64,000 nucleotides of DNA from CAVRZJ01 sp964594125. Its GTDB lineage: Bacteria; Acidobacteriota; Thermoanaerobaculia; Thermoanaerobaculales; Thermoanaerobaculaceae. The stretch lies in contig CAZQLL010000007.1 in assembly GCA_964594125.1 (NCBI GenBank), positions 65,517-129,516 of the forward strand, written 5' to 3'. Positions 17,814 to 25,808 of the stretch are shown here, one piece after another. Each line of letters begins with the position of its first letter. Within the stretch, counting starts at the first letter, position 1. The notes beneath the pieces are model-generated. The model was given only the letters and a program-made list of their open reading frames with translations. It made no database searches and had not been told where the DNA came from. A program made the position numbers and the translations under genes.

Positions 17814-19516
17814 CCGCGCACCCCGCAACGGACACGCAGGCGGTCGAGCGCCCGCCGGTCGAGGCGCACGAGCGCCCGCTCGTACTCGCTCTCGGGCGGC
17901 CGGCGGCGCGCCGCCGCGAGCGCCGCGTCGAGCCGCGCCAGCGCCTGGCGCGCCGTTGCGAGCTCGCCCTCCTCGATGCGCGCCAGACCGATCTCGAGCC
18001 ACGCCGGGGCGCAGTGCGGCTCGAGGCGCGCCGCGGCCGCGAACGCCTGCAGCGCCGCCTTCCCCTCGCCGAGCGCGCGCCGCGCCCGCCCCTCGCCGAG
18101 CGCCGCCCACACATCGGTCGGGTTGGCCGCCCGCCCGGCGGCGAACGCGGCGGCGGCGGCGGCCGCGAGTGCCCCGTCGTTGCGGGCCAAGGCGCGCTCG
18201 AGGCGCACCGCGCCGAGCGCCACCCACCCCGCAGCCCAGCGCGGCCGGCGCGCGCACGCCGTCCAGGCGCCGGCCTCGGCGTCGGCGAGCGCCGCATCGT
18301 CGGCGCCGCCGCGGGCGAGCGTGCGCGCCGCGGGCGCCGCGAGGCGCTCCGCCGTGACGCGCCCGGCCGGCCAGGCGCCGAGCGCCAGCGCCAGCGCCGG
18401 TGCGACCGCCGCGGCGCCGGCGAACGCCGCCGCAGGCGAGGCCCGCAGCCGGGCACCGCGCGGGCGCGGCAGCGTGCCGCCGACCGCCAGCGCCGCCGAC
18501 CACGCCACCGCTGGCAGCGGAAGCTGGGTGTGCACCGCCGATGTGAGGGCGAGCACCGCCAGCGGACCCCAGGCGGCCGGGGCGCCGCGCGCGGCGCTCG
18601 CCAGGCTCGCGGCGAGGCCGGCGGCGAGCCCCACCCCGACGAGTCCCAGCGCGGCGAACGCCTGCAGCGCGTCGCTCTCCGCGAGCGACGGCAGCCGGGC
18701 ATAGCGGGCGAGCTCGCCCTCGCGCGGGAAGTTGTGCGCGAGGACCGCGTCGGCGTACCCGGCCGGGCCGCAGCCGAGCGGCAGCTCGGCCACGGCCGTG
18801 CGCCACGCCGTCGCCCAGATGCGCACGCGCTCGAAGCGCAGCGGGTCGCGGTCGCTCGCTACTCGCAGCGCCAGCCCGCCGGCGGCGACCACGAGCGCCG
18901 CCACCGCCGCCAGTCGCGCAGCCCTGCCGGCGGACCGCAGCGCCCACACGCCGGCCACCGCCAGCGCCGCCAGCAAACCGGCGCGCGACCCCGATGTCAG
19001 CAGCCCGGCGAGCAGCAGCGCCGCGGCGCCCAGCCGCACGGCCGCCGGCCAGCGCAGCACCGGCAGCAGGGCGAGGGCGAACGCCATGAGCGTGGCCGCG
19101 ACGTTGGGGTTCTCGAACGGCCCGCCCGGCCGCCCGCCGATCGCGCAACGCTCGGCCACCAGCCACGCCGCTGCCGTTGCGCCGGCGACCGCCACCCCCG
19201 TGCGACCCCACGCCGCCGCGCGCGGCCGGCCGGCGAGCGCCGCGAGCACCAGCGCCACGGCGCCGACCGCGACCCAGCGCGCCGCCTCCACGCGGTCGAC
19301 CGGACGGACGGCCGCGCAAACGCCGGCCCACGCCACCAGCGCGGCGAGCCAAGGCAGCGGACCGCCCACGCGCACCCCGCGAGCGAGCCCGGCGGCCAGC
19401 AGTGCGGCGCACGCCGCGATCGTCGCGACGAGCGCCGCCGGCGACGGCAACACGCCGTGCGAGCCCGCGACCCAGAGCACCGCGAGCGGCGCGAGCGCCG
19501 CCGGCAGCGCCCTCAC
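17810..19516 (-). CDS. Wzy_C/O-antigen-ligase-like membrane protein with C-terminal TPR (copy A)
   Basis: 568 aa from the GTG at 19516 (GTGA overlap). About 11 membrane segments. The Wzy_C-type periplasmic region is recognisable: FENPNVAATLMAFALALL, LLTSGSRAGLLAAL, ERVRIWATAWRTAVAELPLGCGPAGY and HNFPREGELARY. The last ~170 residues are alpha-helical TPR-like (NPTDVWAALGEGRARRALGEGKAALQAF, CAPAWLEIGLARIEEGELATARQAL). This architecture occurs in O-antigen ligases and in PglL/PilO-type protein O-oligosaccharyltransferases, and sequence alone does not separate the two. The genes for copy B and two pseudopilins lie just upstream. Confidence 0.8.
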   Translation of the reverse strand: MRALPAALAPLAVLWVAGSHGVLPSPAALVATIAACAALLAAGLARGVRVGGPLPWLAALVAWAGVCAAVRPVDRVEAARWVAVGAVALVLAALAGRPRAAAWGRTGVAVAGATAAAWLVAERCAIGGRPGGPFENPNVAATLMAFALALLPVLRWPAAVRLGAAALLLAGLLTSGSRAGLLAALAVAGVWALRSAGRAARLAAVAALVVAAGGLALRVASDRDPLRFERVRIWATAWRTAVAELPLGCGPAGYADAVLAHNFPREGELARYARLPSLAESDALQAFAALGLVGVGLAAGLAASLASAARGAPAAWGPLAVLALTSAVHTQLPLPAVAWSAALAVGGTLPRPRGARLRASPAAAFAGAAAVAPALALALGAWPAGRVTAERLAAPAARTLARGGADDAALADAEAGAWTACARRPRWAAGWVALGAVRLERALARNDGALAAAAAAAFAAGRAANPTDVWAALGEGRARRALGEGKAALQAFAAAARLEPHCAPAWLEIGLARIEEGELATARQALARLDAALAAARRRPPESEYERALVRLDRRALDRLRVRCGVRG

Positions 19517-21075
19517 GGATGCGCGCGGCACGCCGCCTCCAGCGCCGCCAGCTCCCCCCGCCACGGCGCCCGCCGGCGCGCCTCGCGCGCCCAGGCGAGC
19601 GCCTCGCCGGCGCGCCCCGTCGCGAGCAGCAGCCGCGCGCGCAGCTCCGCCCACGCCGCCGAAACCGGGCGCACCCAGTGGCGCCGCGCCAGCTCCCGCT
19701 CGATCGCGTCCATGCGCGGGTCGCCGGCGGCGAGCGCAGCGGCGGCTGCGTCCTGCACCGGCTCGACGGTCCAGGGCGCCCACCGCGCGGCGGCGAGCGC
19801 CAGGTCGATCGAGGCCGGCGGCGCCGCCGCGTACGAGCGGGTCCGCAGCGTCTCCGCGCGCCACGAGAGCGCCGCGAGCACCAGCGCGCCGCCGAGCACC
19901 GCCGCCATCGCCCGGCCGGGGATCGGCCGCGCCGGCGCCGGGCGCACACGAGCGGCGAGGGTGCCGGCGAGCACCGACCACGGCAGCAGCACCTCGGGCG
20001 CGTAGGCCGAGAAATCCACCAGCGCGTGCAGCGGGACAGCCGCGACCGCGAGCGCCAGCGCGAGGTGCGCGCGCCGTCCGGCGGCCAGCAGCCGGGCGAG
20101 CGCCAGCCCGCCGGCGCCGAGCAGCGCCACGCCCCCGACGCCGAGCTCCGCCACGAGCTGCAGCGGCGTGTTGTGCGCGTACGGCGTGATGTTGGCGGCG
20201 CCCAGCGGCGTGGCGAGCGCCGCCTGGCCGATCCCGCCCAGACCGACGCCGAGCAGCGGCCGCTCGGCGAACACCGCGGCCGCCGTGCGCCAGTTCTGCC
20301 AGCGCAGCCGCACCGGCTCGAGCGCCGCGAGGTCCGTGCGGCCGAGCGCCGCGGCGGCCGCGACCGCTGCGACGGCGAGCGCCGCGGCGGCGGCGAACGC
20401 CCGCGGCGGCCGCATCAGCGCGACGGCGGCGGCGGCCAGCACCGCCGCGAGCAGCGCGCCGGCCAGCGACCGGCTGAGCACCACGCCGGCGCCGGCGAGC
20501 AGCAGCGCCGCCGCCCACACCCAGCGGCGGCGGCCGGCCGCCCGCGCCCACCCGCGGACGAGCAGCGGCGCGGCCATCACCACCAGCGCCGCGAAGTGGC
20601 CCGGCAGCGCCGCTGTTCCGCTCGCCCGGCCGATCGCCAGGCGCGCCAGCGCCCGCTCGCGCAACGCGGGGGCCACGCCGCTCACCGCCTCGGGCGAGAC
20701 CGCGGGCGGTACGAGCGCCTGCACGCAGGCCACCGCGGCGGTGGCCGCGATGCCGAGCGCGAGCAGGGCGACGAGGCGGTCGTCGGGGGCGGCGAGCCGC
20801 GACAGGCCGAACAGGGCGGCGGCGAGCACGAGCAGCAGCGAGTGGCGCAGCGCCAGCTCGTGGTCGAGCGCCACCGCCCAGCTCGCCGCCAGCGCCAGCA
20901 GCCCGACGACCGCCCACTCCGGCGCGAGCACGCGGCGCTCACCCGGCGGCAGCGCGAGCACCGCCGCCATGGCGCCGAGGAGCAGGACCGCCACGCAGCC
21001 GGCGTAGCGCGCGCTCCCCCACGCGGCGGCGAGTCCGGCGACGATCACGGCCCCCGGAAGCCACTGGCTGGCCAC
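19513..21075 (-). CDS. Wzy_C/O-antigen-ligase-like membrane protein with TPR-like tail (copy B)
   Basis: 520 aa from the GTG at 21075 (VASQWLPGAVIVAGLAAAWG). Longer in-frame extensions run through a spacer with hairpins and are unlikely. About 12 membrane segments with Wzy_C signatures: ASGTAALPGHFAALVVM, LSRSLAGALLAAVLAA, RLRWQNWRTAAAVFAERPLLGVGLGGIG and ITPYAHNTPLQLVAELGV. The hydrophilic C-terminus contains one or two TPR-like helices (WAELRARLLLATGRAGEALAWAREA). The stop overlaps the start of copy A, so the two are translated together. It lies immediately downstream of the pseudopilin genes in the same orientation. Confidence 0.8.
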   Translation of the reverse strand: MASQWLPGAVIVAGLAAAWGSARYAGCVAVLLLGAMAAVLALPPGERRVLAPEWAVVGLLALAASWAVALDHELALRHSLLLVLAAALFGLSRLAAPDDRLVALLALGIAATAAVACVQALVPPAVSPEAVSGVAPALRERALARLAIGRASGTAALPGHFAALVVMAAPLLVRGWARAAGRRRWVWAAALLLAGAGVVLSRSLAGALLAAVLAAAAVALMRPPRAFAAAAALAVAAVAAAAALGRTDLAALEPVRLRWQNWRTAAAVFAERPLLGVGLGGIGQAALATPLGAANITPYAHNTPLQLVAELGVGGVALLGAGGLALARLLAAGRRAHLALALAVAAVPLHALVDFSAYAPEVLLPWSVLAGTLAARVRPAPARPIPGRAMAAVLGGALVLAALSWRAETLRTRSYAAAPPASIDLALAAARWAPWTVEPVQDAAAAALAAGDPRMDAIERELARRHWVRPVSAAWAELRARLLLATGRAGEALAWAREARRRAPWRGELAALEAACRAHP

Positions 21076-21123
21076 GGCGAAAGTGTATCGGAGAAGGGCG
21101 CGGGCGCGCGCGCCCCGGCTTGC

Positions 21124-21140
21124 GGCCTGGCGTCCAGGCC
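21124..21140. repeat. Small perfect hairpin in the spacer below the pseudopilin genes
   Basis: 7-bp arms GGCCTGG/CCAGGCC with a 3-nt loop. It lies between the Wzy_C copy B gene and the stronger hairpin at 21192. Function unknown; it may be part of a transcript-end structure. Confidence 0.5.
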
Positions 21141-21191
21141 GGCTCGGCGCGTTCGCCCAGCGCCCCGGCGAGCCGGGAGCCACCAAGGAGA

Positions 21192-21215
21192 ACGGGGAGC
21201 CTTGCGGCTCCCCGT
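21192..21215 (-). terminator. Hairpin after the first pseudopilin gene
   Basis: A perfect 10-bp stem (ACGGGGAGCC/GGCTCCCCGT) with a 4-nt loop lies 26 bp downstream of the pseudopilin stop. In the minus direction it is followed by TTCTCCTT, a weak U-rich tract. It probably ends or protects the short pseudopilin transcript and separates it from the Wzy_C genes. Confidence 0.65.
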
Positions 21216-21241
21216 CCCGGGCGATCCGTTGTGACATCAGA

Positions 21242-21712
21242 TCAGTCGACCTGCATGCCCTCGGGCCACTGGATGAACGTGCCGTTGGAGTAGATGATGT
21301 CGGAGTTGAAGTCGGTCTTCGGCCCGCCGGTTCCGGCGAGCGACGCAGCCGCGTTGCCATCCTTCGCGCCCGACCAGAAGCTGTACACCCGGCCGCCGGC
21401 GGTCGACCCCACGCCGCCCCAGTACAGCGGGTTGTTCCAGCCGTCGCGGGTGGGCAGCTTGCGCAGGTAGGTGGGAACGGTGTAGTTCTGGATGTCCGGA
21501 ACATCGCCGTCGGCGACGCGCGGGTAGAACGCCCAGTCGGTGGCGTACGCCTCGACGCAGGTCGACAGCGTGCGGATGTCGCCCATCGTCCGCTTCTGAC
21601 GCCCGCGCTGAATGGCGTTGATGAGGTTGGGGATGGCAATCGCCGCAATGATGCCGATGATCGCCACCACGATCAACAGTTCGATGAGGGTGAACCCTTT
21701 CTGCCTTCTCAT
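21242..21712 (-). CDS. Type IV/II pseudopilin (PulG/PilA-like), copy 1
   Basis: 156 aa from the ATG at 21712, with a strong ribosome site (GGGAGG, 5-7 nt upstream). The class III leader MRRQKG is followed by the cleavage site and FTLIELLIVVAIIGIIAAIAIPN, including the conserved Glu at +5 of the mature chain. The globular part is compact with no Cys pair and ends in GTFIQWPEGMQVD. It is exported, processed by a PilD-type peptidase and assembled by a type II/IV machine encoded elsewhere. A near-perfect sigma-54 promoter precedes it. Copy 2 lies upstream with the same C-terminal motif. Confidence 0.93.
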   Translation of the reverse strand: MRRQKGFTLIELLIVVAIIGIIAAIAIPNLINAIQRGRQKRTMGDIRTLSTCVEAYATDWAFYPRVADGDVPDIQNYTVPTYLRKLPTRDGWNNPLYWGGVGSTAGGRVYSFWSGAKDGNAAASLAGTGGPKTDFNSDIIYSNGTFIQWPEGMQVD

Positions 21713-21739
21713 AACACCTCCCTTGTCACTGCGGATTGT

Positions 21740-21755
21740 AGCAAGCCTCGTGCCA
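21740..21755 (-). promoter_or_regulatory. Sigma-54 (-24/-12) promoter of pseudopilin copy 1
   Basis: The minus-strand sequence TGGCACG-AGGC-TTGCT matches the sigma-54 consensus TGGCACG-N4-TTGCW at every defined position, with GG-N10-GC spacing. The expected transcription start is near 21729, giving a leader of about 17 nt that contains the GGGAGG ribosome site. A TACAAT at 21735-21740 could be a sigma-70 -10 but has no matching -35. Confidence 0.85.
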
Positions 21756-21783
21756 GACATCTTGGCAACCCGCCCCACCCATT

Positions 21784-21800
21784 GTGACGCGCAGCGTCAC
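21784..21800. repeat. Perfect hairpin between the two pseudopilin genes
   Basis: 7-bp arms GTGACGC/GCGTCAC around a 3-nt loop, 35 bp after the stop of pseudopilin copy 2 and about 30 bp before the sigma-54 element of copy 1. It may separate the two transcripts. The U-rich side (TCTTCTT) is on the plus strand, so a classical minus-strand terminator is not certain. Confidence 0.5.
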
Positions 21801-21835
21801 TCTTCTTGCAGGTGGGTTCCGCTGGCAGGCACTCG

Positions 21836-22288
21836 TCACTTGATCTGCATCCCTTCGGGCCACTGGATGAAGATCCCGTCCGAGAGGACGATGTCCGCAT
21901 CGAACGTCGTGGTCGGCCCGAGCTGCAGCGGCGACTGCACGGCGCCGTCGCGCGCGTAGGACCAGAGGGTGTAGTTCAGCCGCTCGCCGGAGTAGTGCAA
22001 CGGGTTGTGCCACCCGTCCCGCAGCGGGTGCTTGCGCAGGTACGTCGGCGACAGGTAAGGCAGCGTGTCGGCGACGACGCCGTTCACGATGTACGGCACC
22101 CGCACGAGGTCGACGGCGTAGGCGCAGACCGCGTTGGCCACCGTGCGCATGTCGGCCATCGAGCGCCGCTGGCGTCCCCGCTCGATCGCCTGCACGAGGT
22201 TGGGGATGGCGATCGCCGCGATGATGCCGATGATCGCCACCACGATCAGAAGCTCGATGAGGGTGAAACCCGTCCGGTGCCTTCGCAT
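21836..22288 (-). CDS. Type IV/II pseudopilin (PulG/PilA-like), copy 2
   Basis: 150 aa from the ATG at 22288. Leader MRRHRTG, then FTLIELLIVVAIIGIIAAIAIPNLVQAIERGRQRR, nearly identical to copy 1 through the N-terminal helix. The globular domain diverges (VPYIVNGVVADTLPYLSPTYLRKHPLRDGWHNPLHY) but keeps YLRK-P-RDGW-NPL-Y and the C-terminal GIFIQWPEGMQIK. It too is preceded by a sigma-54 element. Most likely a tandem duplicate giving major/minor pseudopilins of one pilus-like or type II secretion machine. Confidence 0.93.
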   Translation of the reverse strand: MRRHRTGFTLIELLIVVAIIGIIAAIAIPNLVQAIERGRQRRSMADMRTVANAVCAYAVDLVRVPYIVNGVVADTLPYLSPTYLRKHPLRDGWHNPLHYSGERLNYTLWSYARDGAVQSPLQLGPTTTFDADIVLSDGIFIQWPEGMQIK

Positions 22289-22308
22289 GGAACCCCGGTG
22301 CGATCCAA

Positions 22309-22324
22309 TGCAAGCGTCGTGCCG
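22309..22324 (-). promoter_or_regulatory. Sigma-54 (-24/-12) promoter of pseudopilin copy 2
   Basis: The minus-strand sequence CGGCACG-ACGC-TTGCA matches the consensus except for the first base and keeps GG-N10-GC. The predicted start near 22298 leaves a short leader of about 10 nt. It lies in the 60-bp gap to the divergent YfhO-like gene. Confidence 0.8.
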
Positions 22325-22348
22325 GCTCCGCCGCTCTACACTGGAGTG

Positions 22349-24658
22349 GTGATCTCCGGCCGCCGTCCGGCGCTGCTGGCGCTCGTCGCCTTCTGGGCGG
22401 CCGTCTACCTGCCGCCGCTGCTCGCCGGCCGCTGCCTGCCCGCCCGCGACGTCGCCGCGACGCAGGCGCCGTGGCGCGTCGTGTGGCGGGAGCAGGTCGC
22501 CGCCGGACACGCGCCGCTGTGGGACCCCGCATCCAACCAGGGCCGGCCGCTGCTGGCCAACCCGAACGCCATGACGCTCTACCCCGGCACGCTGCTGTTC
22601 CTCGCCCTCGCGCCGGAGGAAGCGGCGGCGTGGCACGTGGCGCTGCACCACCTCCTGCTGCTCGCGGCGTGCTGGCTGCTCGCTCGGCGGGCGGGGGCCG
22701 ATCCGGACGCCGCGGCGGTGGCGGCCGCCGCGACAGCGACCGCCGGCGTCGCCTGGTCGCTGGTCACGCTCCTCAATTCGCAGGCGGCGCTCGCGTGGGG
22801 CTCGCTGGCCCTGGCGCAGGCCGCGGCGCCGCCGGCGCCAGGCAGGGCGATTCGGCGTGCGCTGTGCGGCGGCGCAACCCTCGGCATGGCGCTGCTCGCC
22901 GGCGAGCCGGTGATCGCGGCGCTGGCGGCGCTGGCGTGGGTCGTCGTGGCGGCCGCCGGCTGGGGGCGTGCCGCACCGGCGGCGATCGCGACGGCGGCCG
23001 CCGCCGCGATCGCGGTGGCGGCGCCGGTCCTGCTGCCGCTGCTCGCCGTCTACCCCGACACGCTGCGGGCCACGCTGGGCGCCGCGCCGGGAGCGCTCGC
23101 TGCCGACACCCTGGCGCCGCGACGCTGGCCGGAGCTGCTCTTCCCCCATCTGCTCGGGGCGCCGCTCGGCGACGCCGCGAGCGGCTTCTGGGCCGCCGCC
23201 TCGTTCCCGTGGCAGCGCTACTTCCCGCTCGTCTTCGTCGGCGCCGTGCCGCTGCTCACGCTGCCGTTCGCCCGCCGCGGCGCCGGGGCGCGCTGGCCGT
23301 GGTGGGCGCTGGCTGCGGCCGGCGCCGGCGGCTCGGCGCTGCTCGGCTGGCCGCCCGCGGCGCGCGTCGCCGCCGGCCTTCCCGCCGTGGACGCCGCCCG
23401 CTACGGCATCAAGCTGGTGCTGCTCACGTTCCTCGCGCTGCCGCCGCTGGTCGCGGCCGGCTACCGCGGCCTGCTCGAGCGCCCGATCGGGCGCCGCCGC
23501 GCCGCTGCCGTCCTCCTTGCCGCGGCCGTGGCAGCCGGCGGACTCGGCGCCCTTGCGCCCGGGGCGCTGCGCGCCGCGCTCTCCGACGCCTACCCGGCGT
23601 CTGCGGCCGCCCTCGCGGCGCTCGATGAAGCGCGTCTGGGCGCCTGGCTGGCGGTCGACGCCGTGGCGCTGGCGCTGCCGGCAGCGGCGCTGCTCGCCAC
23701 CGCCGCGCCGCTGCCGCTGTGCGCCGCCGGGCTGGCGGCCAATGCGCTGGGCGGCGGCGGCGTGCTCGCCTTCGACGACGCCCGCCGCTGGAGCGAGCCG
23801 CCCGCGCTCGCGCGGGCCGCCGGAGCCGGTGCGACGGTTGCCGCCCTCGCACCCACGGCGACGCCGGCCGCTGCCCCGGGCGTACCGGTGCTCGACCGTT
23901 TCTGGCGCGCGCGCGCCGCGCTGGTGCCGGAGTACGGCACCCGCTGGGGCCTCGGCTACACGCTCACCCGCGGGCCCGACGGCCTCGAGCCGATCCTCCA
24001 GGAGCTCGTCGCGGCCGAGGCCGGGCGGTTGCCGCTCGCGGCCCGCGTGCGGGTGGCACGCGCGCTCGGCGGCGCCGCGGCGGTGGTTGCCGAGCCGGTC
24101 GGGGGGTTCGCCGCGCGCGAGGTCGACGGCGTCTGGCTGGTGGAGCTGGACGCCGCGCCGGCGCCGGCCTACCTGGCGCGGCGCGCACTGCCGTGCGACG
24201 GCATCCCCGCCGCCGTGCGCACCCTTGCCGACCCCGGCTTCCGCCCCGGGCACGACGCCGTGGTCGCCGGCGCCGGCGGCGCCGCGGCGCTCGGCGCGGG
24301 GGAGATCGCCGAGCTCCCCGGTGCGCCGCACCGGCGGCGCTTCGCCGTGACGCTCGCCGCCCCGGGCCTGCTGGTGGTGCGGCAGTCGTTCATGCGCTGC
24401 TGGCGGGCGACGGTCGGCGGCCGCGCGGCCGCGGTCGAGGTGGTGAACGGCGCCCAGATCGGTGTGCGGCTGCCTGCGGGGACCCACGCAGTCGAGGTGT
24501 ACGTCGACCCGTTGCCGTACCGTCTCGGCCTTGCGGGGCCGCTGCTGTTCGCGCTCGCGCTCGCGGCTACCCGGCGGCGGGCGGCCGCATCAGCGGGCCG
24601 TTCGGCCGCCAGCGGTGGCGCGGCGCGTAGCACCCCGGCCACACCACCGGCGACGTGA
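22349..24658 (+). CDS. YfhO-like polytopic membrane protein, divergent from the pseudopilins
   Basis: 769 aa from the GTG at 22349 (a GTG one codon earlier is also possible). Luminal motif APLWDPASNQGRPLLANPNAMTLYPGTLLFL near residue 50, then about 11 membrane segments. A soluble C-terminus ends in the YfhO sandwich RQSFMRCWRATVGGRAAAVEVVNGAQIGVRLPAGTHAVEVYVDPLPYRLGL. This is the same family as the protein at 15879-17813 but with little local identity. A role in sugar transfer outside the membrane is inferred from GT-C-like topology. Its last 92 bp overlap the 3' end of the convergent wzt-like gene. Confidence 0.78.
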   Translation: MISGRRPALLALVAFWAAVYLPPLLAGRCLPARDVAATQAPWRVVWREQVAAGHAPLWDPASNQGRPLLANPNAMTLYPGTLLFLALAPEEAAAWHVALHHLLLLAACWLLARRAGADPDAAAVAAAATATAGVAWSLVTLLNSQAALAWGSLALAQAAAPPAPGRAIRRALCGGATLGMALLAGEPVIAALAALAWVVVAAAGWGRAAPAAIATAAAAAIAVAAPVLLPLLAVYPDTLRATLGAAPGALAADTLAPRRWPELLFPHLLGAPLGDAASGFWAAASFPWQRYFPLVFVGAVPLLTLPFARRGAGARWPWWALAAAGAGGSALLGWPPAARVAAGLPAVDAARYGIKLVLLTFLALPPLVAAGYRGLLERPIGRRRAAAVLLAAAVAAGGLGALAPGALRAALSDAYPASAAALAALDEARLGAWLAVDAVALALPAAALLATAAPLPLCAAGLAANALGGGGVLAFDDARRWSEPPALARAAGAGATVAALAPTATPAAAPGVPVLDRFWRARAALVPEYGTRWGLGYTLTRGPDGLEPILQELVAAEAGRLPLAARVRVARALGGAAAVVAEPVGGFAAREVDGVWLVELDAAPAPAYLARRALPCDGIPAAVRTLADPGFRPGHDAVVAGAGGAAALGAGEIAELPGAPHRRRFAVTLAAPGLLVVRQSFMRCWRATVGGRAAAVEVVNGAQIGVRLPAGTHAVEVYVDPLPYRLGLAGPLLFALALAATRRRAAASAGRSAASGGAARSTPATPPAT

Positions 24659-25808
24659 CCACGAACGAGCACACCTCGCAGACGTAGTCGAACGCCATTC
24701 CTTTGCGGGTGTGTATCGCGGCGTCGACCAGGTAGCGGCCGGGGGCGAGCTCGAGCGACGGGAACTCGAGCAGCATCTCGCCACGCCCCTCGAGGCGCCG
24801 GCCCTCCCACCCCTCGATGTCGGTGTTCGTCCCGTACACGTGCGTGCCGTCGTCGCGGTGCAGCGCGATGCCGAAGACGAAGTCCTCCTGCGGCGAGCGC
24901 GCGGTGTATCCGATGCGCAGCGCGGCGGGCTCGCCGGTGCGGATCGCCTGCACCGGCGCGCCCTCGCCGTCGAGCAGGTCGACGGCGTCGAGCACCACTT
25001 CCTGGTTGCCCCACCGCTTCTCCGACGCCCGCGCGCGCCCCTGCCCCGCCTCCTCGCTGGCGACGTCGGCGCGGTAGCGCGAGACCGCGGCGCGGGCGCT
25101 GCCCAAGTACACCGGGCGCCCCTCGCGCAGGTAGAGCGCGCGCTGCGCCATCGCCTCGACGAGGCCGAGGTCGTGGCTCACCAGCAGGATCGCGGTTCCC
25201 TTGCGCTGCAGCGAGGTGATGCGGTCGAGGCACTTGTGGGCGAACACCTCGTCGCCGACCGCGAGGATCTCGTCGACCACCAGCACCTCGGGCTCGGGCG
25301 CCACCGCGACCGCGAAACCGAGGCGCACGTACATTCCGGACGAGTACGTCTTCACCGGCTGGTCGATGAACGCGCCGATCCCGGAGAAGTCGATGATGTC
25401 GTCGAGCTTCGCAGCGACCTCGGCGCGTGTCATGCCGAGCATCATCCCGTTGATGAGCGCGTTCTCGCGGCCGGAGATCTCGGGGTGGAAGCCGGCGCCG
25501 AGCTCGATCAGCGCCGTCGCCCGCCCGGACACTTCGACGGTGCCCGCGCTCGGGCGGAGGATGCCGGAGACGAGCTTCAACAGCGTCGACTTCCCCGAGC
25601 CGTTGGGGCCGATCACCGCCACGGTCTCGCCGCGAGCCACCTCGAGGTCGATGCCGGAGAGCGCGTGAAACCCCTCGCCGACCTGCTGCCGGCGCCACAG
25701 CTCGCCGTGCAGCAGCGCGCCCTTGAGGGAGTGCAGCCGGCCGCGCCGGGTGAGCGCCGGGAAGAACTTGCCGGCGCCGCGCACGCGTACCGCCGGAGGG
25801 GCGCTCAT
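24567..25808 (-). CDS. wzt: Polysaccharide ABC exporter ATPase with carbohydrate-binding tail (Wzt-like)
   Basis: 413 aa from the ATG at 25808. The ATPase part has Walker A (GPNGSGKSTLL), the Wzt-type ALIELGAGFHPEISGREN, signature YSSGMYVRLGFAVAVA and Walker B VLVVDEILAVGDEVF. Residues ~260-413 form a Wzt C-terminal-like beta-sandwich (EDFVFGIALHRDDGTHVYGTNTD, FDYVCEVCSFVVTSPVVWPG). In Wzt that domain recognises the capped glycan to be exported. The start overlaps the permease stop (ATGA). The C-terminal 30 residues are encoded within the convergent overlap and may be less conserved. Confidence 0.9.
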   Translation of the reverse strand: MSAPPAVRVRGAGKFFPALTRRGRLHSLKGALLHGELWRRQQVGEGFHALSGIDLEVARGETVAVIGPNGSGKSTLLKLVSGILRPSAGTVEVSGRATALIELGAGFHPEISGRENALINGMMLGMTRAEVAAKLDDIIDFSGIGAFIDQPVKTYSSGMYVRLGFAVAVAPEPEVLVVDEILAVGDEVFAHKCLDRITSLQRKGTAILLVSHDLGLVEAMAQRALYLREGRPVYLGSARAAVSRYRADVASEEAGQGRARASEKRWGNQEVVLDAVDLLDGEGAPVQAIRTGEPAALRIGYTARSPQEDFVFGIALHRDDGTHVYGTNTDIEGWEGRRLEGRGEMLLEFPSLELAPGRYLVDAAIHTRKGMAFDYVCEVCSFVVTSPVVWPGCYAPRHRWRPNGPLMRPPAAG

